Assembly (NCBI GenBank): GCA_964527215.1
Contig: CAZGNZ010000002.1
Location: 1-64,000 of the forward strand
DNA length: 64,000 nt
Source of the DNA: CAZGNZ01 sp964527215
GTDB taxonomy: Bacteria > Fidelibacterota > Marinisomatia > SCGC-AAA003-L08 > JACNLC01
Direction of reading: 5' to 3'
Within the stretch, counting starts at the first letter, position 1; each line of letters starts with the position of its first letter. The translations under genes and the position numbers were made by a program. The notes beneath the pieces are model-generated. The model was given only the letters and a program-made list of their open reading frames with translations. It did not search any database and was not told the origin of the DNA. Shown in pieces: positions 43,161 through 52,917 of the stretch.

Positions 43161-44153
43161 ATGTCGAATAAAATTTTATCTCAGGAAGAAATTGATGCGC
43201 TGTTGACCAGTGTATCCACCGGTGATGAAGTCGCGCCTTCCCAGGGAGGGAAACGAAAGAAAATTTCCCTCTATGACTTCAAGCACCCCAATCTGATTTC
43301 CAAAGAACAGATGCGTCTTCTGGACAACATCCACGAGGGCCTTGTACGAAACTTCGGTGTATTTCTATCGGCGCAGCTGAGAACCATCGTGGACATTCGG
43401 CTGCTGGCGATTGATCAGATCATGTATTCAGAGTTTGTGATGTCCATTTCCCCGCCAGGCGCTATTTACGTCGGAAACATCGACAATCCCTATTCTCAGC
43501 TGGTGCTGGAAATGAATCCTCAGATGGTCATTTTTATTGTGGAGCGTCTGTTTGGCGGCCGCGGGAGTGTGGTATCGAATACGCGGCCTATTTCGGTGAT
43601 CGAGCAGAAAATTATGACCCGGGTTGTGGAACGGGTGGCGGATGAAATTGGAAAAAACTGGGCTCCGGTGAAGGAATTCAGATGCGAGTTTACCCGGTTT
43701 GAAAGCAATCCTGAATTTGTACAGATCATCCCTGCTTCGGAGCCGGTAGTGGTTGTGTCGCTGGAAGTAAAAATCCACGGGAATACAACCCTGATGAATA
43801 TCTGCTATCCGTACATGTGGATATCAAATATTATCTCTCGACCAGAAGTGCAGGAGAAAATGATATTCGGCAACAAGGAAGCCACCGACGATGAACAGGA
43901 ACAGCTGGTTTCAAACCTGTTCCGGACCCATATCAAGCTGAAGGCCATTCTTGGCCGCAGCGCCATTTCTATCGGTGATTTTGTCAATTTGAAGCTGGGT
44001 GATGTGCTTCAGCTGGATACCTCCATCGACAGCTCAATCAATGTGAACGCCAATAACCGTCATTTGTATCATGCCAGTGTCGGAAGGCATGGAAAAAATT
44101 ATGCATTCCAAATCAATCATGTTTTAGAAAGCGAGGAAGAATATGAAGACTAA
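43161..44153 (+). CDS. fliM: Flagellar motor switch protein FliM
   Basis: 330 residues. The N-terminal CheY-binding motif ILSQEEIDALL (residues ~5-15) is present, the middle CheC-like domain has GGRG at about 132-135 and EIGKNWAPV, and the C-terminal SpoA domain ends the protein. FliM forms the C-ring with FliG and FliN and receives phospho-CheY. Length and layout match the family. Its end overlaps the start of fliN/fliY by 11 bases. Confidence 0.97.
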   Translation: MSNKILSQEEIDALLTSVSTGDEVAPSQGGKRKKISLYDFKHPNLISKEQMRLLDNIHEGLVRNFGVFLSAQLRTIVDIRLLAIDQIMYSEFVMSISPPGAIYVGNIDNPYSQLVLEMNPQMVIFIVERLFGGRGSVVSNTRPISVIEQKIMTRVVERVADEIGKNWAPVKEFRCEFTRFESNPEFVQIIPASEPVVVVSLEVKIHGNTTLMNICYPYMWISNIISRPEVQEKMIFGNKEATDDEQEQLVSNLFRTHIKLKAILGRSAISIGDFVNLKLGDVLQLDTSIDSSINVNANNRHLYHASVGRHGKNYAFQINHVLESEEEYED

Positions 44154-45096
44154 CCAGTTAGAAGGGGTTTTCAACAGCGACTTCGAATTGCTCCTTCCAA
44201 CGGTGACAGAGACATTCAACCAGCTGTTTCAAAAAGATTTCACCACGGAGATTGCCAACAAGGGAGAGGCATCCAGCATTACAAGCATTGGTGAAGGTCC
44301 GGGACTGAAACTCAGCTTCAGTGTATCAAATGAACTGTCTGTTTCACATTGGATTATCCTGCCGGCCGACCTTGTTTTGAATCTGGTAGCATGGATGCTG
44401 GGGATGGAACCGGATTCCGAGCTGAATGATGAGCATGTTGAAGCGATGCAGGAAGTCTGTAATCAAATATTCGGTCAGATTCAGGTGGCCCTGGATGCAG
44501 CAGGCCGAACGATAAAGTTTGGTGATGTTGAAATTGTTCAGGTGGATTCCAGCCTGAATGAAAAATTTGAAAATGAGGAAGAATCGGTACTGCGGGTTGA
44601 AATTCGAATCAATGTTGAGGATGATTTTCACCTTGTGGGCTACCATATTCAGGCGACCGGGTCTGAGGCTTCTGTTCTGGACGATGAACTGAGTCCTTCC
44701 GCCGACAGCGGACAGACGATGAGCAATGAGGATGTCGACATCAATTTTGATGATTTCGGGAATGACGCCAGTCCGGTTGAAATCAGTCCGGCGGATTTCG
44801 GCAGTTTTGGCGGTGGTGAGCCGGCAGATGACGAACCCCGGAATATCAATATGCTCCTGGACGTAGAATTGAACGTCATGGCTGAGCTGGGTCGAAAAAC
44901 GATGCTGGTCAAGGATGTGCTGAAGCTGGGAAAAGGTGCCGTTGTTGAGCTGGACAAGGCAGCGGGTGAACCATTGGAACTGTTTGTTAATGGGACCAAG
45001 CTTGCTGAAGGTGAAGTTGTTGTCGTTGAGGATCATTTTGGAATCAGGATCACCCAGCTCGCCGCTCCGAAGGACAGAATAAAGAGTTTGGGATGA
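44143..45096 (+). CDS. FliN/FliY switch protein with long N-terminal domain
   Basis: 317 residues, much longer than E. coli FliN (137). The last ~80 residues are the FliN SpoA domain: INMLLDVELNVMAELGRKTM, VVELDKAAGEPLELFVNGTKLAEGEVVVV, FGIRIT, quoted in parts. The first ~180 resemble a degenerate FliM/CheC-like domain as in FliY, but I do not see the CheC catalytic ExxN pairs clearly, so phosphatase activity is doubtful. An acidic linker (about 185-235) joins them. It completes the C-ring. GAGGAAG precedes the ATG within fliM. Confidence 0.9.
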   Translation: MKTNQLEGVFNSDFELLLPTVTETFNQLFQKDFTTEIANKGEASSITSIGEGPGLKLSFSVSNELSVSHWIILPADLVLNLVAWMLGMEPDSELNDEHVEAMQEVCNQIFGQIQVALDAAGRTIKFGDVEIVQVDSSLNEKFENEEESVLRVEIRINVEDDFHLVGYHIQATGSEASVLDDELSPSADSGQTMSNEDVDINFDDFGNDASPVEISPADFGSFGGGEPADDEPRNINMLLDVELNVMAELGRKTMLVKDVLKLGKGAVVELDKAAGEPLELFVNGTKLAEGEVVVVEDHFGIRITQLAAPKDRIKSLG

Positions 45097-45638
45097 CCGA
45101 CCGGTTTAAATCCATTCGCAATGGATCGGGACTTACCTATCTGGTAGCCTCCGTGTTTGCCGTAATAGCCGTCATGGGTTTCCTGATGATTTACAATTCA
45201 CCGTCCGCAGCGGAAGAAACGTCAGCTCCGGCGTCAGTCAGCCTGCAGGATCAGCAGACTCCTGCCGACTACTCGGTCTCAAGACAGCGGTCTTCTTCCT
45301 ATGTGTACATGCTGAAATTCATCACCGTCACGGCACTGGTTCTGGTCTCCCTGTTCGTGGCAGCCAAATTCATCAGAGGGAAGACCGGTTCGCAGAGTCA
45401 TGGGGGACTGCGAATGAATATTCTGGGCCGACAGTATATCGGTCCGCGAAATTCAATAATGATGATCCAGCTGGAAAACAGACGGTTTCTTTTGGGAGTC
45501 ACAGATCAGTCCGTCAATCTGATTGGAGAATTTGATGCCGTGACCGATGAGGAACTGAATGAAATGAATGCAGCGGGAATCAACAGTTTTTCCAGTCTGG
45601 TATCCAGACTGGTCCAGACGGGGCGATCAGGAAAATGA
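45093..45638 (+). CDS. fliO: Flagellar export protein FliO
   Basis: 181 residues. There is an N-terminal hydrophobic segment (about 16-34) and a second membrane segment (about 72-92), then the cytoplasmic FliO domain with ILGRQYIGPRNSIMMIQLENRRFLLGVTDQSVNLI, quoted as landmarks. FliO helps FliP assemble. It overlaps fliN/Y and fliP by 4 bases each. The first segment may act as a signal or anchor; most FliO proteins have one membrane helix. Confidence 0.88.
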   Translation: MTDRFKSIRNGSGLTYLVASVFAVIAVMGFLMIYNSPSAAEETSAPASVSLQDQQTPADYSVSRQRSSSYVYMLKFITVTALVLVSLFVAAKFIRGKTGSQSHGGLRMNILGRQYIGPRNSIMMIQLENRRFLLGVTDQSVNLIGEFDAVTDEELNEMNAAGINSFSSLVSRLVQTGRSGK

Positions 45639-46390
45639 TATTGCACAGACGGCTGCGTATCTGGATGTCATTGACAGGATTTTTCATTCTGACAGCACCG
45701 CTTCACGCCCAAAATGTGCTGCCAAAGGTTTCATTCGGGGTTGAGGAAAGTTCCAATCCCGATGACTTTGTACTGAGCTTACAGATTCTTGCTCTGCTGA
45801 CGGTTTTGAGCCTGGCTCCTTCAATCCTGATAATGATGACGTCGTTTACCCGCATCATTATTGTGTTTCACTTCCTGCGGTCTGCCCTGGCAACCCAGAT
45901 GGTGCCAAGCAACCAGATTCTCATCGGACTGGCACTTTTTATGACATTTTTCATAATGAAACCGGTGATTCAAGAAATTAATGACCAGGCACTTCAGCCT
46001 TTTCTTAATGAAGAGATTACGCAGCAGGAGGCTGTTCAGCGGGCCGGAAATCCTGTTAAAACCTTTATGCTGAATCAGACCAGAGCCAACGATCTGGAAC
46101 TGTTTATCAATATACGCGGGGAGGGCCGGCCGGCCAATCCTGATGAACTTCCCATTACGACCGTCATTCCGGCGTTTATCATCAGCGAACTGAAAACGGC
46201 GTTCCAGATGGGTTTTCTGCTCTATCTTCCGATGCTTCTCATTGATGTGGTGGTGAGCAGCGTTCTGCTGTCCATGGGTATGATGATGCTGCCGCCAATG
46301 ATGATTTCAATGCCTTTTAAAATTCTGCTGTTTGTACTGGTGGACGGCTGGTACCTGATTGTTGAGTCACTTGTCCGGGGATTTGGTTAA
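45635..46390 (+). CDS. fliP: Flagellar export gate protein FliP
   Basis: 251 residues. A signal peptide (about 1-24) leads into four membrane segments. The family signatures are seen as LSLAPSILIMMTSFTRIIIVFHFLR, FMTFFIMKPV, and SELKTAFQMGFLLYLPMLLIDVVVSSVLLSMGMMMLPP, quoted in parts. FliP forms the export gate pore with FliQ and FliR. The gene abuts fliQ. Confidence 0.97.
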   Translation: MILHRRLRIWMSLTGFFILTAPLHAQNVLPKVSFGVEESSNPDDFVLSLQILALLTVLSLAPSILIMMTSFTRIIIVFHFLRSALATQMVPSNQILIGLALFMTFFIMKPVIQEINDQALQPFLNEEITQQEAVQRAGNPVKTFMLNQTRANDLELFINIRGEGRPANPDELPITTVIPAFIISELKTAFQMGFLLYLPMLLIDVVVSSVLLSMGMMMLPPMMISMPFKILLFVLVDGWYLIVESLVRGFG

Positions 46391-46391
46391 T

Positions 46392-46661
46392 ATGTCGATT
46401 GATTATGTCATTTTTATCAGCAAAGAAACACTGACTACCGCCATGTTTATTCTGGTTCCTATTCTGGGTGGCGGTCTTCTGGTCGGATTGTCGGTCGGGA
46501 TTTTCCAGGCGGTTACCCAGATCAACGAAATGACACTGACGTTCATTCCGAAAATGGCCGTTGTGGGTTTCATTATTCTGCTCCTGATGCCCTGGTTTCT
46601 TGATATCCTGCTGACATTCACGCTGGAGGTTTATAATCAAATTCCGTTAATGATTGAATGA
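46392..46661 (+). CDS. fliQ: Flagellar export gate protein FliQ
   Basis: 89 residues, exactly the usual size, with two long membrane helices. The ATG at 46392 is one base after the fliP stop; an ATG 33 bases further upstream lies inside fliP and gives an unlikely extension. Signature: LVGLSVGIFQAVTQINEMTLTFIPK. It overlaps fliR by 4 bases. Confidence 0.97.
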   Translation: MSIDYVIFISKETLTTAMFILVPILGGGLLVGLSVGIFQAVTQINEMTLTFIPKMAVVGFIILLLMPWFLDILLTFTLEVYNQIPLMIE

Positions 46662-47443
46662 TGTTTGAACTGATTGACACCATACAGGCCTGGGTGCCGA
46701 AGTTTATGCTGATTGCTGCACGGCTTTCCGGCCTGCTGGCAGCCATGCCGATTTTCAGCTACCCTGTCATCAATGTCAGAGTACGTACAGCCATGACCAT
46801 CATGCTGGCGGTTATCATTTTTCCGATGACGGGTGACTGGCAGCCGCCGGCAGAGCTCATCAGTCTGTTTGTCGTCATCATGAAAGAAGTAGTTCTCGGA
46901 CTGATTATTGGTTTTGGCGGCAGGGTCATATTCGAAGCCCTCATTATGGCAGGCAGTTTCATAAGCCGCCAAATGGGATTGGCCATGGCGAATGTCATGG
47001 ATCCGACCAGCCGTCAGCAGCTGCCTGTGATTTCACAGTTCTGGTTCCTGCTTCTGATCATGACCATGTTTGTCACTGACGGACATTATCTCATCATCGA
47101 AACCATGGTTCGCAATTTTCAGCTGCTCCCGCTGGGAACCGGGTTTTTTTCTCCCGAATCCGGAGAAACCATGGTTCACACAGGCACGCAGGCATTCAAC
47201 ATGTCGCTCAGGCTGGCAGCCCCAGCCATGGTGTTTCTCCTGCTGGTGGATACGGCAATAGCGTTTACGGCACGGGTGATGCCGCAGATGAACATATTTA
47301 TGGTCACGCTGCCGCTGAAAATCGGAATGGGGATGTTCATCATTATGTTTTCCATTGACATTTTTCAACTGCTTTTCGATATGGTAATTGACGATGTGGG
47401 CCAGTACTTTGTCACCATCATTGCCAACCTACAGGGATCATAA
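46658..47443 (+). CDS. fliR: Flagellar export gate protein FliR
   Basis: 261 residues with six or more membrane segments, including RLSGLLAAMPIFSYPVIN at the start and IAFTARVMPQMNIFMVTLPLKIGMG near the end. FliR completes the FliPQR gate and contacts FlhB. ATG 46658 or ATG 46661 may be the start. FlhB follows 6 bases later, and the genes form one translational array. Confidence 0.97.
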   Translation: MMFELIDTIQAWVPKFMLIAARLSGLLAAMPIFSYPVINVRVRTAMTIMLAVIIFPMTGDWQPPAELISLFVVIMKEVVLGLIIGFGGRVIFEALIMAGSFISRQMGLAMANVMDPTSRQQLPVISQFWFLLLIMTMFVTDGHYLIIETMVRNFQLLPLGTGFFSPESGETMVHTGTQAFNMSLRLAAPAMVFLLLVDTAIAFTARVMPQMNIFMVTLPLKIGMGMFIIMFSIDIFQLLFDMVIDDVGQYFVTIIANLQGS

Positions 47444-47449
47444 GAGGGT

Positions 47450-48541
47450 ATGCCGGAACAATCTGGACAAGACAGAACCGAATCCGCGTCGCCAAAGCGG
47501 CGCATGGAAGCCAAAGAAAAGGGAAATGTCGCAAAAAGCGCTGATCTCAACTCCGTGGCAGTGCTGTTTATGGGCATTCTGGCCCTCCAGTTTATTGCCC
47601 CGGATCTGATGGATCATCTGATGAGATTCACGACAGAAACCTATCGGAGCCTGACCTCCATTGATCTGGATGCTGATAAGATCACCCCGCAGATCAGTTA
47701 TGTGATCATGATGTTTGCCGCGATGATGGCTCCTATACTGGTATTGCTGCTGATAGCGGGACTGGCGGCCAATATCGGACAGGTTGGTTTCCTCTATGCA
47801 CGCAAAGCCATGGTGCCCAGCTTTGAAAAAATCAATCCGCTCAAGGGGATCAAACGCATGTTTTCCATGCGCTCGCTGGTGGAGACTCTGAAGGGAATAA
47901 TAAAAATTATCATTGTGGCTTCAGTGGCCTATTTTGTGCTCACAAAACATCTTGCAGACTACTGGGTGGTGGCCAACATGACGGCTCTGCAGGTGGTGAC
48001 ATTCCTGGGTTCGATGTTTCTGGAACTGGGGATGAAAGTGGGTTTTGCCCTGCTTATTCTGGCAATTGCTGATTACGCTTACCAGAAATATGAATATGAA
48101 AAAAGCCTGAAAATGACCAAACAGGAAGTCAAGGACGAACAAAAACAGTATGAAGGCAGTGCCGAAGTGAAAGGGCGGATACGGTCCGCGCAGAGACAGG
48201 CAAGCCGGAAGCGTATGATGGCTCAAATACCGGATGCCACGGTTGTTGTGACCAATCCGACATTTATTGCCGTGGCACTGAAATATGATCCTCAGAAACG
48301 CGGAGACGCACCGAAAGTTGTCGCAAAGGGCAAGCGGAAACTGGCGGAAAGGATCAAGCTGATTGCCAAGGAGAACGATGTACCGATTATTGAAAACAAG
48401 CCACTTGCGAGGGGACTGTATGAGATAGTTGAAGTCGGTATGGATATTCCGTTCATGTTTTACCAGGTGGTTGCAGAAGTGATCGTGCAGGTGTACAAAA
48501 TGAAACAGCAGACATCAGAAAAGCGGTATGCTCATGCCTGA
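47450..48541 (+). CDS. flhB: Export gate switch protein FlhB with NPTF site
   Basis: 363 residues. Four membrane segments (about 35-52, 82-108, 147-166, 182-208) are followed by a basic linker and the cytoplasmic domain. The autocleavage site reads N269-P270-T271-F272, where nearly all FlhB proteins have NPTH. The rest of the domain (FIAVALKYDPQKRGDAP, KENDVPIIENKPLARGLYE) is normal. FlhB switches substrate from rod/hook to filament when FliK signals. The change may slow or alter cleavage. It overlaps flhA. Confidence 0.96.
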   Translation: MPEQSGQDRTESASPKRRMEAKEKGNVAKSADLNSVAVLFMGILALQFIAPDLMDHLMRFTTETYRSLTSIDLDADKITPQISYVIMMFAAMMAPILVLLLIAGLAANIGQVGFLYARKAMVPSFEKINPLKGIKRMFSMRSLVETLKGIIKIIIVASVAYFVLTKHLADYWVVANMTALQVVTFLGSMFLELGMKVGFALLILAIADYAYQKYEYEKSLKMTKQEVKDEQKQYEGSAEVKGRIRSAQRQASRKRMMAQIPDATVVVTNPTFIAVALKYDPQKRGDAPKVVAKGKRKLAERIKLIAKENDVPIIENKPLARGLYEIVEVGMDIPFMFYQVVAEVIVQVYKMKQQTSEKRYAHA

Positions 48542-50606
48542 TCCGGTCACGCAGAAATCGGCACTGTACCGCAACAGCAACATCCTGCTGGCTGTCGCCA
48601 TCATTCTGGTGCTGGGTGTCATGGTGATACCGCTGCCCACCTTTATCATGGATTTCCTGCTTGTCATGAACATCACAGGCGGTCTGGTGATGCTGTTCAT
48701 GGCCCTGTATATCCACAATCCGCTGGAATTTTCGGTTTTTCCCGGCCTGCTGCTGATCGTAACCCTGTTCCGGCTTTCTCTGAATGTGGCAACAACCCGG
48801 CTGATTTTGGGGCAGGGGTACGCCGGTGAGATCATTGAGGGATTCGGATCATTTGTGGTTCAGGGTAATTTCGTCGTCGGCACCGTTATATTTTTGATCC
48901 TCGTCATCATTAACTTTGTCGTAATCACAAAGGGTGCCACCCGAGTGGCTGAAGTCTCCGCCCGATTCACCCTGGATGCCATGCCTGGTAAGCAGATGGC
49001 AATTGATGCAGATCTGAATGCCGGGCTGATTGATGATCAGGAAGCCAAATACCGCCGGGAATCCATCAGCAATGAAGCGGATTTCTACGGAGCCATGGAC
49101 GGTGCGGCAAAATTTGTGCGCGGGGATGCAATCGCCGGTCTGCTGATTACTACCATCAACATTATCGGCGGATTGTCCATCGGGGTTCTGCAGCGGGGAC
49201 TGACAGTCGGTGAAGCGGCTGCCACCTATATGCTGCTGACAATCGGTGACGGCCTTGTGGCACAAATACCGGCACTGATCATTTCCACAGCTTCCGGTAT
49301 CATTATTACCCGGGCGGCCTCCGGCAGCAGTCTGGGAATGGAAATATCCAAACAGGTCACCGGTCAGCCCAAAGCCGTTATCGTGACTGCAGTCGTCCTG
49401 GGATTTATGGGCTTTGTACCGGGCCTGCCGTTTTTCCCGTTTATGACCGTTGCCGGCTTACTCGGCATCAGCGGGTATATGCTGAACCGGACCCAGCAGC
49501 AGGCTATCCTGGATGAGCAGGCAAGCGAAGTTTCGGAAGAGCCGATCCCCGAAACCGAGGAAAAGATCGAGGAATTTCTCCACCCGGATCCTTTTGAAAT
49601 CGAGATCGGTTACGGTCTGATACCGCTGGTTGATGCCAATCAGGGGGGAAACCTGCTGAAAAGGATTTCCACGATCAGAAAGAATCTGGCTCTTGAACTG
49701 GGCGTCATTATTCCGCCGATCAGGATCAGAGACAATATTCAGCTTCGTTCCAGCGAATATGTATTTAAAATCTACGGAATCAAACTCACTGGCGGAACCG
49801 TGATGATGAGTTATCACATGGTTCTCAATCCCGGCGACAACGCCCCGTTTCAGGGCATCCCCACTACGGAACCCACATTTGGTCTGCCTGCAATGTGGCT
49901 GTCTGAAGAAGAAAAGGAGCGGGCTGAAGTGGCGGGGTTCACAACTGTCGAAGCACCTGCTGTCATTGCCACCCATTTAATGGAGATTTTGAAGGCAAAT
50001 GCCCATAAGCTGCTGGATCGTCAGGAGACTCAGCGGATGCTGGATCATCTTAAAGAGACCCATGCCGCAGTTGTGGAAGGTCTGGTACCGGATCTGATAC
50101 CGCTTGGAGTGGTCACGCAAATTATGAAGAACCTGCTGCTGGAAAAAATCCCGATTCGCAATCTGGTTAAAATTCTTGAAACGGTAGCAGATTATGCCCC
50201 ATTTTCCAAAGATCCTGATGTTTTGACAGAATATGTGCGCACCAGCATGGCGGAAACGATCACCGACACCTACAAAATGGAACAGGATCAGGTCATGGTG
50301 GCCACTCTCGATCCCAGACTTGAGGACAGCATTATGGATTCCGTGAAAAGCAAGACCAATACCCAGAATCTCGGTTTCACGCCCATGCAGGTTCAGAAGT
50401 TATTTGAATTTATAGGAGACAAGGTGGAGCAGATGGTCAGTCAGGGATTCCTGCCCACTTTGCTGGTTTCACCCCAGATACGTCGTCATGTAAGAAGTTT
50501 CATCAGTCCGGTGCTGCCGAATGTATCCGTACTTTCATACACCGAATTGACATCAGACACGAATTTACAAACCGTTGGAGCAGTGGCATATCCCAATGAA
50601 GGTTAA
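48528..50606 (+). CDS. flhA: Flagellar export gate protein FlhA
   Basis: 692 residues. The N-terminal half carries about eight membrane helices with the FHIPEP signature region VSARFTLDAMPGKQMAIDADLNAGLI (quoted by its ends VSARFTLDAMPGKQ and DADLNAGLI), and the C-terminal cytosolic domain binds chaperone-substrate complexes. ATG 48528 or ATG 48534 may be the start, both inside flhB. Its end overlaps flhF. No unusual feature. Confidence 0.97.
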   Translation: MLMPDPVTQKSALYRNSNILLAVAIILVLGVMVIPLPTFIMDFLLVMNITGGLVMLFMALYIHNPLEFSVFPGLLLIVTLFRLSLNVATTRLILGQGYAGEIIEGFGSFVVQGNFVVGTVIFLILVIINFVVITKGATRVAEVSARFTLDAMPGKQMAIDADLNAGLIDDQEAKYRRESISNEADFYGAMDGAAKFVRGDAIAGLLITTINIIGGLSIGVLQRGLTVGEAAATYMLLTIGDGLVAQIPALIISTASGIIITRAASGSSLGMEISKQVTGQPKAVIVTAVVLGFMGFVPGLPFFPFMTVAGLLGISGYMLNRTQQQAILDEQASEVSEEPIPETEEKIEEFLHPDPFEIEIGYGLIPLVDANQGGNLLKRISTIRKNLALELGVIIPPIRIRDNIQLRSSEYVFKIYGIKLTGGTVMMSYHMVLNPGDNAPFQGIPTTEPTFGLPAMWLSEEEKERAEVAGFTTVEAPAVIATHLMEILKANAHKLLDRQETQRMLDHLKETHAAVVEGLVPDLIPLGVVTQIMKNLLLEKIPIRNLVKILETVADYAPFSKDPDVLTEYVRTSMAETITDTYKMEQDQVMVATLDPRLEDSIMDSVKSKTNTQNLGFTPMQVQKLFEFIGDKVEQMVSQGFLPTLLVSPQIRRHVRSFISPVLPNVSVLSYTELTSDTNLQTVGAVAYPNEG

Positions 50607-51777
50607 AAAGTTTACCGGTCGTACATTAAAGCAGGCAATGAATCTGGCCAAAGCGGATCTTGGTGAGGATGTCATTATTCTGGAAACAGAAAAAATCAAA
50701 ATCGAAGGAAAGCCGCCGGGGGACAATCTGATGATACAGATTACGGTAGCCGCGGATGAGGTATCCGGAAAATCCGAAAAACAGGCACATCAGCCGGTCC
50801 AGATTCCGGTGCCGAAACCGCAGTCTCCCAAGCCGGAGGTGGATTTTCTGAATCTGCTGAATCAACAGATTTCTTCTTCAAAGCCGGAAAAGGAAACTGC
50901 CCCTGATATGGTTGGGGAAATGGCATTTTTGCGTAAGGAACTTGAGAAACTGAACCTCAAACTGAAGCACCTGGCCAAGCCGGAACTGCCCGATCCGTTC
51001 AATGCCGTTTATGATAAACTGGTTGGGACAGGGATACATCAGGATCATGTGGATTCGCTCATTCGACGTGCCGTCATTCGTCTTGACGGAAATGACCGAA
51101 TTTCAGAACAGCAGATTTTCGAACTGGTTGAGGCAGAGGTGGACGGTATCGTATCAGAGATGACGCCGCCCAGCCGGAAACTGCTTCAGGAGAAGGACAT
51201 CATCGCCGTAGTGGGTGCCACAGGTGCAGGCAAGACCACCTCACTAATGAAACTAGCCATACATCCTGAGTTGTTTGGACGTAAAAAAGTTGTAATTTTC
51301 ACTACCGACACGTATCGTCCGGCAGCGGCTGAATCACTCAAGGCATTTTCGCGGATTACGGCCGTCCCTGTGGTGGAAATTAGGGAGCCGCAGGATATTC
51401 ATTTGAAAATGAAAGAGGCGGATTTATACGATGTAATCCTGGTCGACACTCCTGGCAGAAGTCCGTATTTCCCCAATTACATTCAGGAACTTCAGACGAC
51501 CATGGATGCATTCAAACCGACTGAAATCCTGATGACACTGAGCATGACTTCCGACATGGATGACCTTCTGCTGTCGGCGGGAATTTACATGTCACTCAAT
51601 CCAAGTGGTATCATACTGACAAAATTTGATGAAACAAGCCGGCCGGGAAAACTGATTTCCATGATGCAGGAAGTCAAGCTCCCGGTAAAGTATCTGGCAG
51701 CAGGTCAATCCATTCCAAACGATATGACTGCGGTGGACGGGAAGACATTATGGCAAAAAGTAATAAATGACATCTGA
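50596..51777 (+). CDS. flhF: Flagellar GTPase FlhF
   Basis: 393 residues. FlhF is an SRP-type GTPase that places the flagellum at the pole. MKVKKFTGRTLKQAMNLAKADLGEDVIIL marks the normal N-terminus, so I use ATG 50596 in place of the upstream TTG. G1 is VGATGAGKTTSLMKLA (about residues 207-222), then TTDTYRPAAAE and VDTPGRS. The linker between is Pro/Lys-rich. It overlaps flhA at its start and flhG at its end. Confidence 0.95.
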   Translation: MKVKKFTGRTLKQAMNLAKADLGEDVIILETEKIKIEGKPPGDNLMIQITVAADEVSGKSEKQAHQPVQIPVPKPQSPKPEVDFLNLLNQQISSSKPEKETAPDMVGEMAFLRKELEKLNLKLKHLAKPELPDPFNAVYDKLVGTGIHQDHVDSLIRRAVIRLDGNDRISEQQIFELVEAEVDGIVSEMTPPSRKLLQEKDIIAVVGATGAGKTTSLMKLAIHPELFGRKKVVIFTTDTYRPAAAESLKAFSRITAVPVVEIREPQDIHLKMKEADLYDVILVDTPGRSPYFPNYIQELQTTMDAFKPTEILMTLSMTSDMDDLLLSAGIYMSLNPSGIILTKFDETSRPGKLISMMQEVKLPVKYLAAGQSIPNDMTAVDGKTLWQKVINDI

Positions 51778-52663
51778 TGAGGGAAACGTGATCAAACCCC
51801 AAAACAATATCTTTACAATATCAAATTTGAAATCCAGGAAGGATCTGCCGGTAATTTACGTGGTCACCAGCGGAAAAGGCGGTGTCGGTAAATCCAATGT
51901 ATCTTTGAATCTTTCAATTTTGCTGGCGCATCTCAAGAAGAAAATCCTGCTTATTGATGCTGACATTCATCTGGGAAATCTGGATTTGCTGGTGGGATTG
52001 CGACCGCACTACACTCTGGCCGATGTCATTCTGAAAGATATTGATCTGAAGGATATTATTGTCAAAGCGCCGGGCGGAGTGGATGTGATGCCGGCATCTT
52101 CAGCCTCCATGGATGTGCTGTCAATGGAAGAGGATGTTCTCAGCCAGCTGGCGGCTGCCTTTTCAGAGTTCGAGCATGAGTATGATACGGTTGTTGTAGA
52201 TACGGCTGCCGGAATTACCAAGGATGTCATGTCGTTTGTTCATGGTGCAGATAAAGTCATGCTGGTTGTGACACCCGATCCGGCGTCCATCGCGGATGCC
52301 TACGGAATGATAAAAGTCATCAAACGCGCCAATATATTCATGCCGGTCATGATGATTGCAAATATGGTCAAAAATGAAGAAGAAGGGGAATTGCTGTATA
52401 AAAAAATGAATCTGATGGTCCAGAGATTTCTGGAAAGCAATATCTATTTCGGCGGGAGTATTCCCTATGATGATCAGGTTCAGGATGCAGTTCGGCGGCA
52501 GCGTGCCTACGTTCAGGAATATCCCATCAGTAAACCAGCCAATGCCCTGAAGCTGATTACGCGCAACCTGCTTAAACTCCCGGCAAAGGATGCCGCTGAG
52601 AGAATTGGACTCTTTGAAAGATTTAAAAGCTACCGGGATATGATCGTGGGAGAAGAATCTTGA
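51767..52663 (+). CDS. flhG: MinD-like flagellar number regulator FlhG
   Basis: 298 residues. It is a deviant-Walker ATPase: SGKGGVGKSN (about residues 34-43), switch I/II IDADIHLGNLDLL and VVDTAAGI. FlhG (FleN, YlxH) limits flagellar number and works with FlhF. The first ~25 residues lack the usual DQAxxLR FlhF-activating motif in clear form. ATG 51767 lies in flhF; GTG 51788, preceded by GAGGG, is a good alternative. It overlaps the small membrane protein gene after it. Confidence 0.94.
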   Translation: MTSDEGNVIKPQNNIFTISNLKSRKDLPVIYVVTSGKGGVGKSNVSLNLSILLAHLKKKILLIDADIHLGNLDLLVGLRPHYTLADVILKDIDLKDIIVKAPGGVDVMPASSASMDVLSMEEDVLSQLAAAFSEFEHEYDTVVVDTAAGITKDVMSFVHGADKVMLVVTPDPASIADAYGMIKVIKRANIFMPVMMIANMVKNEEEGELLYKKMNLMVQRFLESNIYFGGSIPYDDQVQDAVRRQRAYVQEYPISKPANALKLITRNLLKLPAKDAAERIGLFERFKSYRDMIVGEES

Positions 52664-52917
52664 GCGCCGGTCCGCTATATAAATTGGCAATCCTGGTTGC
52701 GGCCATCCTTTTTGTGATACGCATCATCAGCGGCAATCCCATATTATCCAGCCTGGGGAGAGCAGCCATCCTTTTCCTGGGAATCCTCCTGACATTCTTT
52801 GTAGCAGGTCAGCTGCTGAAAATGCTTATTGCCATAACCGAACCGGGGGAAGAGGAGACAGAAGACTCAGAAGAGTTAGAGAATGGCAGTACCGGTGAAG
52901 AAGTAAAGAGTGTATAA
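52660..52917 (+). CDS. Small membrane protein between flhG and fliA
   Basis: 85 residues with two membrane helices (about 5-22 and 32-58) and an acidic tail (GEEETEDSEELENGS). The TTG start at 52660 overlaps the flhG stop and the stop overlaps the fliA start, so translation is coupled on both sides. I do not recognise a family. It may help link FlhG or FliA regulation to the membrane, but this is only positional inference. Confidence 0.7.
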   Translation: MSAGPLYKLAILVAAILFVIRIISGNPILSSLGRAAILFLGILLTFFVAGQLLKMLIAITEPGEEETEDSEELENGSTGEEVKSV

